Source: Streptomyces roseoviridis
Lineage (GTDB): Bacteria > Actinomycetota > Actinomycetes > Streptomycetales > Streptomycetaceae
Assembly: GCF_039535235.1 (NCBI RefSeq)
Contig: NZ_BAAAWU010000001.1
Location: forward strand, 2,170,001 to 2,234,000
Direction of reading: 5' to 3'
Length of the DNA: 64,000 nucleotides
In this document: positions 18,588-28,481 of the stretch, piece after piece
How positions within the stretch are numbered: the stretch's first letter is position 1
Layout of the letters: every line of letters begins with the position of its first letter
The notes under the pieces: model-generated
What the model was told of the DNA's origin: nothing
Databases searched by the model: none
Seen by the model: only the letters and a program-made list of their open reading frames with translations
Position numbers and translations under genes: made by a program

Positions 18588-19379
18588 TCAGCGGTGCTGC
18601 GCGGGCGGGTAGCCGTATCCCGGCTGGTGAGACGGGGCGGCCTGCGGGGCGGCGTGCGCCTCGCGGTCGTAGAACGGGCGGGCGTGGGCGGCCAGCCACA
18701 TCGCGACCGGGTCGTACGTGTCGGACATGGTCACCGTGCAGACGGGCAGGCCGTCGGGGACGGCGGCGACGGTCTGGTGCATCATCGCGCGGACCGCCTC
18801 GACGGAGGCGGGGGCGGAGTCGTACAGGTCGAGGCCGATGGCGAGGTACGGGGAGCCGAGCGCGGGCTGCACCCAGGCGCGGCGCAGCGAGCGCACGGCG
18901 GAGGTGCGGTGCGCGTTCTGGGTGAGCAGGGCGTAGAACTGCGGGATCTCCAGGGCGGGCTCGGACAGCCGCAGGGGTCCCGCCGGCATGCGGTCCAGGC
19001 CGGTGGCGATGCGGCGCAGGTCGGCCCAGGGGATGCCGACGCCGCCGCCGGGGGCGTGCGGGTTCAGCCAGATGCCCCAGCGGTCGGGGTAGAGGGCGCG
19101 GGCGATCTCCAGGCCCGGGACGAGCTCGTGGGCGCGGTTCCAGCCGGAGGCGGCGAGCTCCTGGGCGGAGGTGACGCAGGGGGCGTAGCCGTAGCCGTCG
19201 ACCTCCATGTTCCCGTACTGGGCGTCGGGGGATCCGGGGGCGCCCTGCCAGAGCAGCATCCAGACCTCGGAGCCGGCGAGGGCGTGCAGCAGCTGCTCGT
19301 AGGCGTCGTGGCGTCCGGGTGCCACCTGGCGCAGCATGTGCTCGACCTGTCCGGTCGCAGCGGTGCCTGACGCGCTCAC
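18588..19379 (-). CDS. SseB-family protein (enhanced serine sensitivity)
   Basis: 263 residues, GTG start. It resembles SseB N-terminal domains: HALAGSEVWMLLWQGAPG, NMEVDGYGYAPCVTS, then the C-terminal SseB-like part PYLAIGLDLYDSAPASVEAV. SseB was named in E. coli for enhanced serine sensitivity on overproduction; its biochemical role is unknown. A Pro/Gln/Tyr-rich tail ends the protein. It is paired with a second SseB-like gene and lies near the glycine/serine genes, which fits the name but proves nothing. Confidence 0.8.
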   Translation of the reverse strand: MSASGTAATGQVEHMLRQVAPGRHDAYEQLLHALAGSEVWMLLWQGAPGSPDAQYGNMEVDGYGYAPCVTSAQELAASGWNRAHELVPGLEIARALYPDRWGIWLNPHAPGGGVGIPWADLRRIATGLDRMPAGPLRLSEPALEIPQFYALLTQNAHRTSAVRSLRRAWVQPALGSPYLAIGLDLYDSAPASVEAVRAMMHQTVAAVPDGLPVCTVTMSDTYDPVAMWLAAHARPFYDREAHAAPQAAPSHQPGYGYPPAQHR

Positions 19380-19470
19380 CCTGGGTCCCGCCCCTCTTTT
19401 CGTACGGCCGTACGGCCCGGTTGCTCGTTGCTCTCGGTTCTGAATCAGTTCAGCTTAAACAGGGGGACCG

Positions 19471-20238
19471 TCACACGGCGGCGCGCTGGAAGAAGGGCCG
19501 TACCTTCTCCAGCATCCAGTCGGCGACCGGGTCCTGGGCCACGTCGAGCAGGATGAGGTTGACCGGCCAGGCGACCTCGATCCGGCCGAGGGCGCGGCCG
19601 AGGGCGTCCAGCGGGGTGGCGGGGTCGGCGTCGGGGTGGGTCAGCTGGACGCCGACGAAGAGGGCGGGTTCGGTGCCCTCGACGCTGGCGAGGGCGCGGC
19701 GGGCCGTGGCGACGGTGCCGAGGGCCTCGAACTCGGCGGAGGCGGCGGCGAGGAAGTCGACCGGGTCGTCCTGCCAGTCGGGTTCGAAGAGGCGGACGCG
19801 GCCGCCGGAGGCGGGCCCTGCCCCGTAGCCTCCGTCACGGGAGGCGCCCCCATGGGGGGTGCGGCCGACGCGGCAGAGCTCGGCGACGGCGGCCGGGGGC
19901 AGCGGGACGCCGACGGTGCCGCCGGGGTTCACGGCGATGCCGAGCTGCGGGGGCAGGCCGCGGGCGAAGTCGCGGGCGGGGGCGACGGTGAAGGACATGT
20001 GCTCGCCGACGCAGGCGAGGAACTGCTCGTGGGAGCTGAAGACGGGCACGTAGGCGGAGCCGTCGATCTCCATGGTGGGCAGGTCGAGGTCGGGGCTGTC
20101 GGGTCCGCCGCCGTTGGGCAGCGGCACCCAGACGGCGCTGCGGCCGAGGACCTCGACCAGCCTGCCGCCGGCGGCGGGGTTGCCCAGCGAGGCGGCCAGC
20201 ACTTCCTCGAGCTCATTGCCCGGCCACGTCACGTCCAC
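19471..20238 (-). CDS. SseB-family protein, second copy
   Basis: 255 residues, GTG start. Same layout as the neighbour: an N-terminal region NPAAGGRLVEVLGRSAVWVP, TMEIDGSAYVPVFSSHEQFL, then the C-terminal ALFVGVQLTHPDADPATPLD and WPVNLILLDVAQDPVADWML. The two are clearly paralogous but diverged. They lie 91 bp apart on the same strand and are probably co-transcribed. Function unknown. Confidence 0.8.
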   Translation of the reverse strand: MDVTWPGNELEEVLAASLGNPAAGGRLVEVLGRSAVWVPLPNGGGPDSPDLDLPTMEIDGSAYVPVFSSHEQFLACVGEHMSFTVAPARDFARGLPPQLGIAVNPGGTVGVPLPPAAVAELCRVGRTPHGGASRDGGYGAGPASGGRVRLFEPDWQDDPVDFLAAASAEFEALGTVATARRALASVEGTEPALFVGVQLTHPDADPATPLDALGRALGRIEVAWPVNLILLDVAQDPVADWMLEKVRPFFQRAAV

Positions 20239-20339
20239 GGTTCTCGTCGTCCCCTTCCGGCACCTGCCTGCGGTTCAGCACCTTAACGGCGGCTCGCCGC
20301 CCCTGTGACCGAATAGGACGCCCGGGGGGCGGGAGTGGT

Positions 20340-21026
20340 TCACGCCACGTCGCGGAATCCGATCCGGCGCAGGGCGTCGGCGGCGTCCCGGTCGAGCAGG
20401 GTGACCGAGGCGCAGCCGGGCGGCAGGGCGCCGCTCTCGGCGGTGCGCACCAGGCGGCCGACGGCGCGGCGGTGCCGGGCGAAGGCGTAGCCGGAGACGC
20501 CGCGGCCGCGGGAGCGCTGGCCGGCGCGGGCGGTGTCGGGGTCGACGTCGAGCAGGACCAGGTGCAGGGCGGCGCCGCGCCTGCGGGCCTCCCGGGCGAG
20601 CCAGCCGCGCACCCAGGACTGGGTGCCGCAGTCGTGGACGATCACCCCGGCGCCCGAGCGCAGGGCGCGGCGCAGGCCCGCGTAGTGGGCGAGGCGGGCC
20701 AGGGGGCGCCACAGGGCGTACGGCAGGAAGCCGGGCAGCCGGGCCTCCCAGCGCTCGCGGGTGTGCTGCGAGTCGATGGCGCGGCCGGCGGCGGCGCGGT
20801 CCATGAGGGTGGACTTCCCGGCGCCGGGCAGTCCGGAGACCACGACGACGTCGCCGGCGGCGAAGGTCAGCACGCGGGGGCTGCGGCCGCCGCGCTCGCG
20901 CAGGTCGCGCAGGATCCGGGCGCGGCGCCGGCTTCTGACCCGGTCGCGGGCGCGGGCGCGGGCGGCCGCCCGCTGGACGGGTATGCCGGGACTCGCCGCG
21001 TAGGCGCCGGTGCGCTGGATGGTCAT
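20340..21026 (-). CDS. Small P-loop ATPase/kinase-like protein
   Basis: 228 residues. The Walker A motif SGLPGAGKSTLMDRA is near residue 65 with the downstream layout of zeta-toxin or gluconate-kinase-like P-loop kinases (VIVHDCGTQSWVRGWL, HLVLLDVDPDTARAGQRSRGR with a lid of Arg). A basic N-terminus (RARARDRVRSRRRARIL) precedes it. It probably phosphorylates a small molecule; substrate unknown. Start chosen at the ATG with GGGGGAG nine bases upstream. Divergent from the gcv operon. Confidence 0.75.
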   Translation of the reverse strand: MTIQRTGAYAASPGIPVQRAAARARARDRVRSRRRARILRDLRERGGRSPRVLTFAAGDVVVVSGLPGAGKSTLMDRAAAGRAIDSQHTRERWEARLPGFLPYALWRPLARLAHYAGLRRALRSGAGVIVHDCGTQSWVRGWLAREARRRGAALHLVLLDVDPDTARAGQRSRGRGVSGYAFARHRRAVGRLVRTAESGALPPGCASVTLLDRDAADALRRIGFRDVA

Positions 21027-21183
21027 CTCTGCTCCCCCTGTCGGGCCTGCCGGGACCCTGCCCACGAAGTGTAAAGAAACGGTAATGGGACACAAGCGAT
21101 TTGCCCGGCGGACCCGCCGTGCAATGATGAGCGCGCCACGCGCTCGCACGAGCGCGCACAACCGCATACCGGCCGCTCGAATC

Positions 21184-21394
21184 CGCGCGGGAGAGTCCCG
21201 GGCCGCCAGGCGCAGTCGCGCCGGACGTCCCCGGGCGCCGAAGGAGCAAGAACCTCCCTTGAATCTCTCAGGCCCCGTACCGCGTGGATGAGGCAGATCT
21301 GAAAAGCGGGCCGCACCTGTCGCGGCCCCACCCAAGGTGCAAGCCGAGGATGCCCTCGGTGAACCTCTCAGGTTCCATGACAGATGGGGAGGAT
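21184..21394 (+). promoter_or_regulatory. Tandem glycine riboswitch
   Basis: Two glycine aptamers in series in the leader of gcvT. Aptamer 1 shows GGGAGAG (about 21189), GCCGAAGGAGCAA, CTCTCAGG and ACCGCGTGGATGAGGCAG. Aptamer 2 shows CACCCAAGGTGCAAGCC, GTGAACCTCTCAGGTT and ATGACAGATGGGGAGG (to about 21393). Glycine binding switches on the glycine cleavage genes. The second aptamer ends about 60 bp before the gcvT start. Confidence 0.95.
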
Positions 21395-21451
21395 CGTCCT
21401 CACCGTCATGCACGTCGTGCCCTGCACGCCCTGGGACCCGGGAGCCACCCC

Positions 21452-22576
21452 ATGAGCACTGCCCCCCGCCTGACTGCCCTCGATGCGCTGCATCGCTCAC
21501 TGGGCGCGACCATGACCGACTTCGCCGGCTGGGACATGCCGCTGCGCTACGGCAGCGAGCGCGACGAGCACAACGCCGTACGGACCCGCGCGGGCCTCTT
21601 CGACCTCTCCCACATGGGTGAGATCACCGTCACCGGCCCGCAGGCCGTGGACCTCCTGGACTACGCCCTGGTCGGCAACATCTCCACCGTCGGCAACGGC
21701 CGCGCCCGCTACACGATGATCTGCCAGGAGGACGGCGGCATCCTCGACGACCTGATCGTCTACCGCCTCGGCGAGACGGAGTACATGGTCGTCGCCAACG
21801 CCTCCAACGCCCAGGTGGTCCTCGACGCCCTCACCGAGCGCTCGCGGGGCTTCGACGCCGAGGTCCGCGACGACCGCGACGCGTACGCCCTGATCGCCGT
21901 CCAGGGCCCGGAGTCCCCCGGCATCCTGAAGTCCCTCACCGACGCCGACCTGGACGGTCTGAAGTACTACGCGGGCCTGCCGGGCACCGTCGCGGGCGTA
22001 CCGGCGCTGATCGCCCGCACCGGCTACACCGGCGAGGACGGCTTCGAGCTGTTCCTGAAGCCGGAACACGCCGAGGGCGTGTGGCGGGCGCTGACCGAGG
22101 CGGGCGCCGGCGTCGGCCTGATCCCGTGCGGCCTGTCCTGCCGTGACACGCTCCGCCTGGAGGCGGGCATGCCGCTGTACGGTCACGAGCTGACCACCGC
22201 GCTCACCCCGTTCGACGCGGGCCTGGGCCGGGTGGTGAAGTTCGAGAAGACCACCAACGAGGGCCGCTTCGTCGGCCGCGAGGCGCTCGAGAAGGCCGCC
22301 GAGCGCGCCGAGACCGCTCCGCCGCGCAAGCTGGTCGGCCTGGTCGCCGAGGGCCGCCGGGTCCCGCGCGCCGGCATGTCGGTGGTCGCGAACGGCGAGG
22401 TCATCGGCGAGATCACCTCCGGCGCGCCGTCCCCGACCCTGGGCAAGCCGATCGCCATGGCCTACGTGGACGCCGCCTTCGCCGCGCCCGGCACCGAGGG
22501 CGTCGGCGTCGACATCCGGGGCACGCACGAGCCGTACGAGGTCGTGGCGCTGCCGTTCTACAAGCGTCAGAAGTGA
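21452..22576 (+). CDS. gcvT: Glycine cleavage T protein (aminomethyltransferase)
   Basis: 374 residues. It transfers the methylene group from the aminomethyl-lipoyl H protein to tetrahydrofolate, releasing ammonia. Visible family marks: DFAGWDMPLRYGS, FDLSHMGEI, MICQEDGGILDDLIVYR, TGYTGEDGFELF and LRLEAGMPLYGHEL. Start at ATG 21452 with GGGAG upstream; an earlier in-frame start lies inside the riboswitch and is rejected. Controlled by the riboswitch, followed by gcvH and glyA. The P protein (gcvP) is not in the window. Confidence 0.98.
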   Translation: MSTAPRLTALDALHRSLGATMTDFAGWDMPLRYGSERDEHNAVRTRAGLFDLSHMGEITVTGPQAVDLLDYALVGNISTVGNGRARYTMICQEDGGILDDLIVYRLGETEYMVVANASNAQVVLDALTERSRGFDAEVRDDRDAYALIAVQGPESPGILKSLTDADLDGLKYYAGLPGTVAGVPALIARTGYTGEDGFELFLKPEHAEGVWRALTEAGAGVGLIPCGLSCRDTLRLEAGMPLYGHELTTALTPFDAGLGRVVKFEKTTNEGRFVGREALEKAAERAETAPPRKLVGLVAEGRRVPRAGMSVVANGEVIGEITSGAPSPTLGKPIAMAYVDAAFAAPGTEGVGVDIRGTHEPYEVVALPFYKRQK

Positions 22577-22695
22577 CAGGCGACTGACAGGGATCTGCCA
22601 GAAGTGACGTATCCCTCATCGATTCGTCTCATTCTGCATCTCACCTCGCAAGACCCACGTTCATCAGCACTCCCCCGATCCAGGAGAATCAGGTC

Positions 22696-23073
22696 ATGAG
22701 CAACCCCCAGCAGCTTCGTTACAGCAAGGAGCACGAGTGGCTGTCGGCCGTCGAGGACGGCGTCGCCACGATCGGCATCACCGAGCACGCGGCGAACGCG
22801 CTCGGCGACGTCGTCTTCGTGCAGCTTCCCGAGGTCGGTGAGACCGTCACCGCGGGCGAGTCCTGTGGCGAGCTGGAGTCCACGAAGTCCGTCAGCGACC
22901 TGTACGCCCCGGTGACCGGTGAGGTCGTCGCGGCCAACCAGGACGTCGTCGACGACCCCTCGCTGGTGAACTCCGCCCCGTTCGAGGGCGGCTGGCTGTT
23001 CAAGGTGCGCATCGAGGCCGAGCCGGAGGACCTGCTCTCCGCCGACGAGTACACCGCCTTCACCGCCGGCTAA
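22696..23073 (+). CDS. gcvH: Glycine cleavage H protein
   Basis: 125 residues. Lipoylated shuttle of the glycine cleavage system. The lipoylation Lys is in [14 protein letters not shown] (about residue 62), after the conserved [23 protein letters not shown] precedes the ATG. Second gene of the gcv operon. Confidence 0.98.
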   Translation: MSNPQQLRYSKEHEWLSAVEDGVATIGITEHAANALGDVVFVQLPEVGETVTAGESCGELESTKSVSDLYAPVTGEVVAANQDVVDDPSLVNSAPFEGGWLFKVRIEAEPEDLLSADEYTAFTAG

Positions 23074-23097
23074 CCGAGACCCCCCAGGGATCGAAAC

Positions 23098-24357
23098 ATG
23101 TCGCTTCTGAACACCCCTCTCCACGAGCTGGACCCGGACGTCGCCGCCGCCGTCGACGCCGAGCTCCGCCGCCAGCAGTCCACCCTCGAGATGATCGCCT
23201 CGGAGAACTTCGCTCCGGTCGCGGTCATGGAGGCCCAGGGCTCGGTCCTCACCAACAAGTACGCCGAGGGCTACCCGGGCCGCCGCTACTACGGCGGCTG
23301 CGAGCACGTCGACGTGGCCGAGCAGATCGCGATCGACCGGATCAAGGACCTGTTCGGCGCCGAGTACGCCAACGTGCAGCCCCACTCCGGCGCCTCCGCC
23401 AACCAGGCCGCCCTCTTCGCGATCGCCCAGCCGGGCGACACGATCCTCGGCCTGGACCTGGCCCACGGCGGCCACCTCACCCACGGCATGCGCCTGAACT
23501 TCTCCGGCAAGCAGTTCAACGTGGTCGCCTACCACGTGGACGAGGCCGGCCTGGTCGACATGGCCGAGGTCGAGCGCCTCGCCAAGGAGCACCGCCCCAA
23601 GGTGATCATCGCGGGCTGGTCCGCCTACCCGCGCCAGCTGGACTTCGCGGAGTTCCGCCGGATCGCCGACGAGGTCGAGGCGTACCTGTGGGTCGACATG
23701 GCTCACTTCGCCGGCCTGGTCGCCGCCGGTCTGCACCCGAACCCGGTCGAGTACGCGGACGTGGTGACCTCCACCACGCACAAGACGCTCGGCGGCCCGC
23801 GCGGCGGCATCATCCTGGCGAAGAAGGAGTTCGCGAAGAAGCTGAACTCCTCGGTCTTCCCCGGCTTCCAGGGCGGCCCGCTGGAGCACGTGATCGCGGC
23901 CAAGGCCGTCTCCTTCAAGGTCGCGGCCTCGGAGGAGTTCAAGGAGCGCCAGCAGCGCACCCTCGACGGCGCCCGGATCATCGCCGAGCGCCTGGTCCAG
24001 GACGACGTCCGCGAGCACGGCGTGTCCGTGCTGTCCGGCGGCACCGACGTGCACCTGCTCCTGGTCGACCTGCGCGACAGCGAGCTGGACGGCCAGCAGG
24101 CCGAGGACCGTCTGCACGAGGTCGGCATCACGGTCAACCGGAACGCCGTTCCGAACGACCCGCGCCCGCCGATGGTCACCTCCGGCCTGCGCATCGGCAC
24201 GCCGGCCCTCGCCACCCGCGGCTTCCAGGCCGAGGACTTCCGCGAGGTCGCCGACATCATCGCCGAGACCCTCAAGCCCGGCTTCGACGCCGAGGCCCTG
24301 AAGGCCCGGGTGACCGCTCTGGCGGAGAAGCACCCGCTGTACCCCGGCCTGAAGTAA
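23098..24357 (+). CDS. glyA: Serine hydroxymethyltransferase
   Basis: 419 residues. PLP enzyme interconverting glycine plus 5,10-methylene-THF with serine. PLP Lys in [17 protein letters not shown]; start region [38 protein letters not shown]; all typical. It lies 24 bp after gcvH, so the methylene-THF made by glycine cleavage can be used at once to make serine, which sdaA downstream can deaminate. Confidence 0.98.
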   Translation: MSLLNTPLHELDPDVAAAVDAELRRQQSTLEMIASENFAPVAVMEAQGSVLTNKYAEGYPGRRYYGGCEHVDVAEQIAIDRIKDLFGAEYANVQPHSGASANQAALFAIAQPGDTILGLDLAHGGHLTHGMRLNFSGKQFNVVAYHVDEAGLVDMAEVERLAKEHRPKVIIAGWSAYPRQLDFAEFRRIADEVEAYLWVDMAHFAGLVAAGLHPNPVEYADVVTSTTHKTLGGPRGGIILAKKEFAKKLNSSVFPGFQGGPLEHVIAAKAVSFKVAASEEFKERQQRTLDGARIIAERLVQDDVREHGVSVLSGGTDVHLLLVDLRDSELDGQQAEDRLHEVGITVNRNAVPNDPRPPMVTSGLRIGTPALATRGFQAEDFREVADIIAETLKPGFDAEALKARVTALAEKHPLYPGLK

Positions 24358-24387
24358 TTTCGTACCCTTTTGTTGGTATGAAGCTCC

Positions 24388-24425
24388 GGGGCACCACGCA
24401 CACTGGACAGTGAGCGGGGTGCCCC
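24388..24425 (+). terminator. Hairpin between glyA and sdaA
   Basis: Outer stem GGGGCACC/GGTGCCCC with an inner CACTG-GA-CAGTG stem, 30 bp past the glyA stop. It may end the gcv-glyA transcript or reduce read-through into sdaA. Confidence 0.5.
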
Positions 24426-24509
24426 ACCCCTTTACCGCCCTGCTCGCTCTTCCTGCTCGTTCTGCACCACCCCGGCAGACAACGGCGTCGCCCCCACAAG
24501 GAGTCCCCC

Positions 24510-25880
<1,371 letters not shown>

Positions 25881-25887
25881 CATCGTA

Positions 25888-25927
25888 GGCCCTGACCAGC
25901 ACGTTTGTCCTCAGCGCTGTCAGGGCC
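25888..25927 (+). terminator. Hairpin just inside the island, after sdaA
   Basis: Perfect 9-bp stem GGCCCTGAC/GTCAGGGCC with a 22-nt loop, 8 bp past the sdaA stop. It comes with the island and probably replaces the native sdaA terminator, now stranded at 45303-45332. It could instead be a recombinase-binding arm. Confidence 0.55.
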
Positions 25928-26078
25928 CTCCCTGCCTGCCTGGCGGAAAGTCCCTGAGATCTCCCTGCGACATGCGTGGAAGGCCCTGGGATGTCCCTGC
26001 GTTCTGGGCGCCAGACGGGGCCGCCGCCGCTGATCGGGCACGACACAACCGCTTGCGTAGGACCTCGGGTGGAGTCTG

Positions 26079-27662
26079 TCAGTGGCCGGGAAGGGGGCTC
26101 ACCTCGTCGTCCGGCTTCGCCACTCTCCACCACGTACCGAACAGGACGACCGACCGACCTGAGCCACGTTCCTCCTCGGTGGCCGGTGCCAGACGAACGC
26201 TGACCCACGTCCCTTTCTCCGGGACTGGTAGCCCCAAGGCGCTGGCGATCTCAGGATCGGAGTTGCTGTGGTTCAGGACGAGGATGCCCTCGGTGGCCAG
26301 GATCCTCCGGGCCTCCCGCGCTCTCTTCGCCGCATCCCGCTGCCGGGCGACCGTGGCGAGGGCCGGAAGGGTCACCGACTGGCGCTGCGCCACACGGAAC
26401 AGTTCGTTCACGCGCCCCTGGCCGGTTGTCTGGGCAAGCACCGTCTGCAGATCGGCAGCAGGAAGTCGGTTGAGGACGTTCACCGGCAGACGACTGTCCT
26501 TGTGGACCCACTCGATCGCTTCACGCCCCGCTCGGCTCAGATTCCGCTTGCCGTCCTTGTTGGCGCCGGAGAGCAGCAGCTCCTCGGCCGCCCTCACCAC
26601 TCCGAGGCTCCACAACCCCCTGCGGTGGTCGAGGTGGACCAGCATGCACACACGGCCCTGGGCCTCCCTCGGGATGGTCCAGGTCGAACCAGACGTCACC
26701 TTGAGATCCACATCAACCCCGGCGATCCTGAAGTCGAGCGGTCCGCAGGTGTCGAACCGGAAGTGGTGTCGCATCAGGTTCCCGACGAGTTGCCCAGCCA
26801 TCGCCTTCTCCGACTTGGTGAGCTCCTCCCAACGGAACCGTCCAGTGAGCTCCCCGTCGAACAGTTTTTCGGTGGCGCGCTCCAGCACGGCCGTCATGCG
26901 ACGTCCAGAGGGATCGAGACCCCGCAGCTCATCCCTCACCACCGCCACCTCGTCCATACTGTGTGTGACGCCGGGGGTCGATTCCGTTCCCCGCCCTTGC
27001 CCAACCTTCCTGCCAGGAGTCGGGGACGTACCGGCTGCGGCGAGCTTCCGCTCCAAGGCGGTGATCTGTTGCATCGCTTCCTGGACAGTCCTCAACGCCG
27101 CGTCCCGCTCACCCGTGACGGCCAGCAGACCTCGCCGTAGTTCGGCGATCTCCTTTTGGCGGGAGCTCGAGTGGGCGTCGAGTTTCGCCTCCGCCTGTTC
27201 CTTGGCCTGGAGGGCGCGGCCGAGAGCGGCCTGGGTCTCCAGCAGCTGTTCGTGCACATGAACGAGTTTCGCCAGGTGGGCAGTGCAGTCCTTGTCGTTG
27301 CCCTGGCCTTGGCCTGACTCGGCCCGGGCTGGCTGCTCCCACGCCCTCTTCAGCAGCGCACGCGCCCTTCTCTGGGCCTTCGCCGCCTCAACCGGGTCCG
27401 CGACACAGATCTCGACGAGGGCCGCGACCAAGCCTTGGTGGTTCCTGAGGCCCGCCCCTCTCAGCACTCTGTGCAGTGTCGACGGAGCCGGCTTCGGATT
27501 GTTGCCCACCATGTCGGGCAGCAGAAGGTGTATCCGCGCCACCGAAAGGCCGGCGGCATCCCGAAGACTGCGCAGGAACAGGACGAGCAGGTCCTCTGCG
27601 TCGTTCGCTCCGCTGGGAAGACCAGGCGGTCGCCCATCCTTCCCCTTCAGGCGAGCCGACAT
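26079..27662 (-). CDS. NaeI-family type II restriction endonuclease with N-terminal HTH
   Basis: 527 residues in three parts. Residues 20-110 are helical and resemble an XRE-type helix-turn-helix (LSVARIHLLLPD, APSTLHRVLRGAGL). Residues 125-210 are a Glu/Ala/Lys-rich coiled coil. Residues 250-520 match NaeI along their length (LFDGELTGRFRWEELTKSEK, WTIPREAQGRV, GRVNELFRVAQR, GILVLNHSNSDPEIASALGL). The nuclease residues equivalent to NaeI D86, D95 and K97 are D310, D319 and K321. In a gap-free alignment from memory, NaeI T60 is Ser284 and the catalytic E70 is Gly294, so activity may be changed. NaeI is a two-site (type IIE) enzyme. It is transcribed away from the drm genes behind a repeat-rich operator. 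Confidence 0.85.
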   Translation of the reverse strand: MSARLKGKDGRPPGLPSGANDAEDLLVLFLRSLRDAAGLSVARIHLLLPDMVGNNPKPAPSTLHRVLRGAGLRNHQGLVAALVEICVADPVEAAKAQRRARALLKRAWEQPARAESGQGQGNDKDCTAHLAKLVHVHEQLLETQAALGRALQAKEQAEAKLDAHSSSRQKEIAELRRGLLAVTGERDAALRTVQEAMQQITALERKLAAAGTSPTPGRKVGQGRGTESTPGVTHSMDEVAVVRDELRGLDPSGRRMTAVLERATEKLFDGELTGRFRWEELTKSEKAMAGQLVGNLMRHHFRFDTCGPLDFRIAGVDVDLKVTSGSTWTIPREAQGRVCMLVHLDHRRGLWSLGVVRAAEELLLSGANKDGKRNLSRAGREAIEWVHKDSRLPVNVLNRLPAADLQTVLAQTTGQGRVNELFRVAQRQSVTLPALATVARQRDAAKRAREARRILATEGILVLNHSNSDPEIASALGLPVPEKGTWVSVRLAPATEEERGSGRSVVLFGTWWRVAKPDDEVSPLPGH

Positions 27663-27670
27663 CGGCGTCC

Positions 27671-27716
27671 GTTCTCTCGGTGATTTCGATGTTCTCTCAG
27701 ATAGAACGGAGAGAAC
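27671..27716. promoter_or_regulatory. Probable operator with three GTTCTCTC boxes
   Basis: GTTCTCTC at 27671-27678 and 27691-27698 (20 bp apart, same face of the helix) and its inverse GAGAGAAC at 27709-27716, the last two forming a perfect palindrome with a 10-bp spacer. It begins 8 bp upstream of the NaeI-like start codon and lies between it and the divergent small membrane-protein gene. A binding site for the HTH of the NaeI-like protein (autoregulation) is the simplest reading. Confidence 0.6.
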
Positions 27717-27783
27717 CCTACCCGAGCTGCCGTCGGGGACCGCAGCCTGGCTTCGTCACGTACGTCGTCAGAGGAGAGCCGTC

Positions 27784-28047
27784 ATGTCCCAGCGCACCCC
27801 TTCCACCCGTCGCTCCTTGTACGACCTGGCGGCCCTCGTGACCGTACTGGGGACGGGTGTGGCGCTGGTGGCGCTCGGCGTCGCGCCCGAGTCGCTCGCA
27901 GCGGTGACCATCGCGCTGGCGGGCCTCTACTCCGCATGGCGCACAGGACCAGGTGGCCAAGGTACGGGACGAGTGCCCGAGCCGACGACACGCGACGACC
28001 AGGACCGGGAAGCCGAAGCGGCCAGGCGAGAGCGGGGTCACTCGTAG
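27784..28047 (+). CDS. Small membrane protein, unknown function
   Basis: 87 residues. The ATG is preceded by GAGGAG at a good distance. Two hydrophobic segments (LYDLAALVTVLGTGVALVAL and ESLAAVTIALAGLYSAW) are followed by a charged cytosolic tail rich in Arg, Asp and Glu. No family recognised. It is divergent from the NaeI-like gene and shares the operator region. Small membrane proteins beside nucleases sometimes act as effectors or immunity parts, but nothing here proves that. Confidence 0.6.
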   Translation: MSQRTPSTRRSLYDLAALVTVLGTGVALVALGVAPESLAAVTIALAGLYSAWRTGPGGQGTGRVPEPTTRDDQDREAEAARRERGHS

Positions 28048-28481
28048 CCCCTTCGGCAGAGGTCGGTGGCCTCGTTCACGGTCGAAGGGGACAGGGCACC
28101 GATCGCTCCGAGCCGGAGCTCATCGACGCGTTCGATCAATTCAGGCAAGAGATCGAATCCTTCGAGACAGACTTGACCGATTTGGGTTAGCGGCTTGTGA
28201 CTTCGCTCCACCAGAGCCCATGCTGCTCGGGTTCGGAGAAGCAGAAGATGTCCGGCCCTGGCGTCGTGCCATGGCGGCTTCTGACTCGCGGACCTTGGAG
28301 TTCCCGTGGACACACCTGTCCTGCGGGCCGGTTCGGCATGTTCACCATCCCCGGCACGCGCATCGGAGCCGATTCGGCTCCCCCGTCGCCAGTTCCCGAG
28401 CGACGGCACCTGCCTCGTCAGGTCCTCTTACGGCCCCTCCCCCATTCCGGCGGCACACGCCCAGCCTCTTGGGGAGACACC
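28048..28481. other. Stretch without a confident gene, leader of drmA
   Basis: Two opposing short frames cross here: a reverse one (28038-28409, 123 codons) and a forward one ending at 28190 with an acidic helical tail (PELIDAFDQFRQEIESFE). The forward tail looks more protein-like but has no start codon or RBS of its own. It could be the end of a decayed gene. The rest is presumably the drmA promoter region. Confidence 0.4.

Noticed and set aside
28038..28409. 123-codon reverse ORF downstream of the small membrane protein
   Set aside because: The opposite strand has a more protein-like frame over the same bases, there is no clear RBS, and the N-terminal half is unlike a protein.
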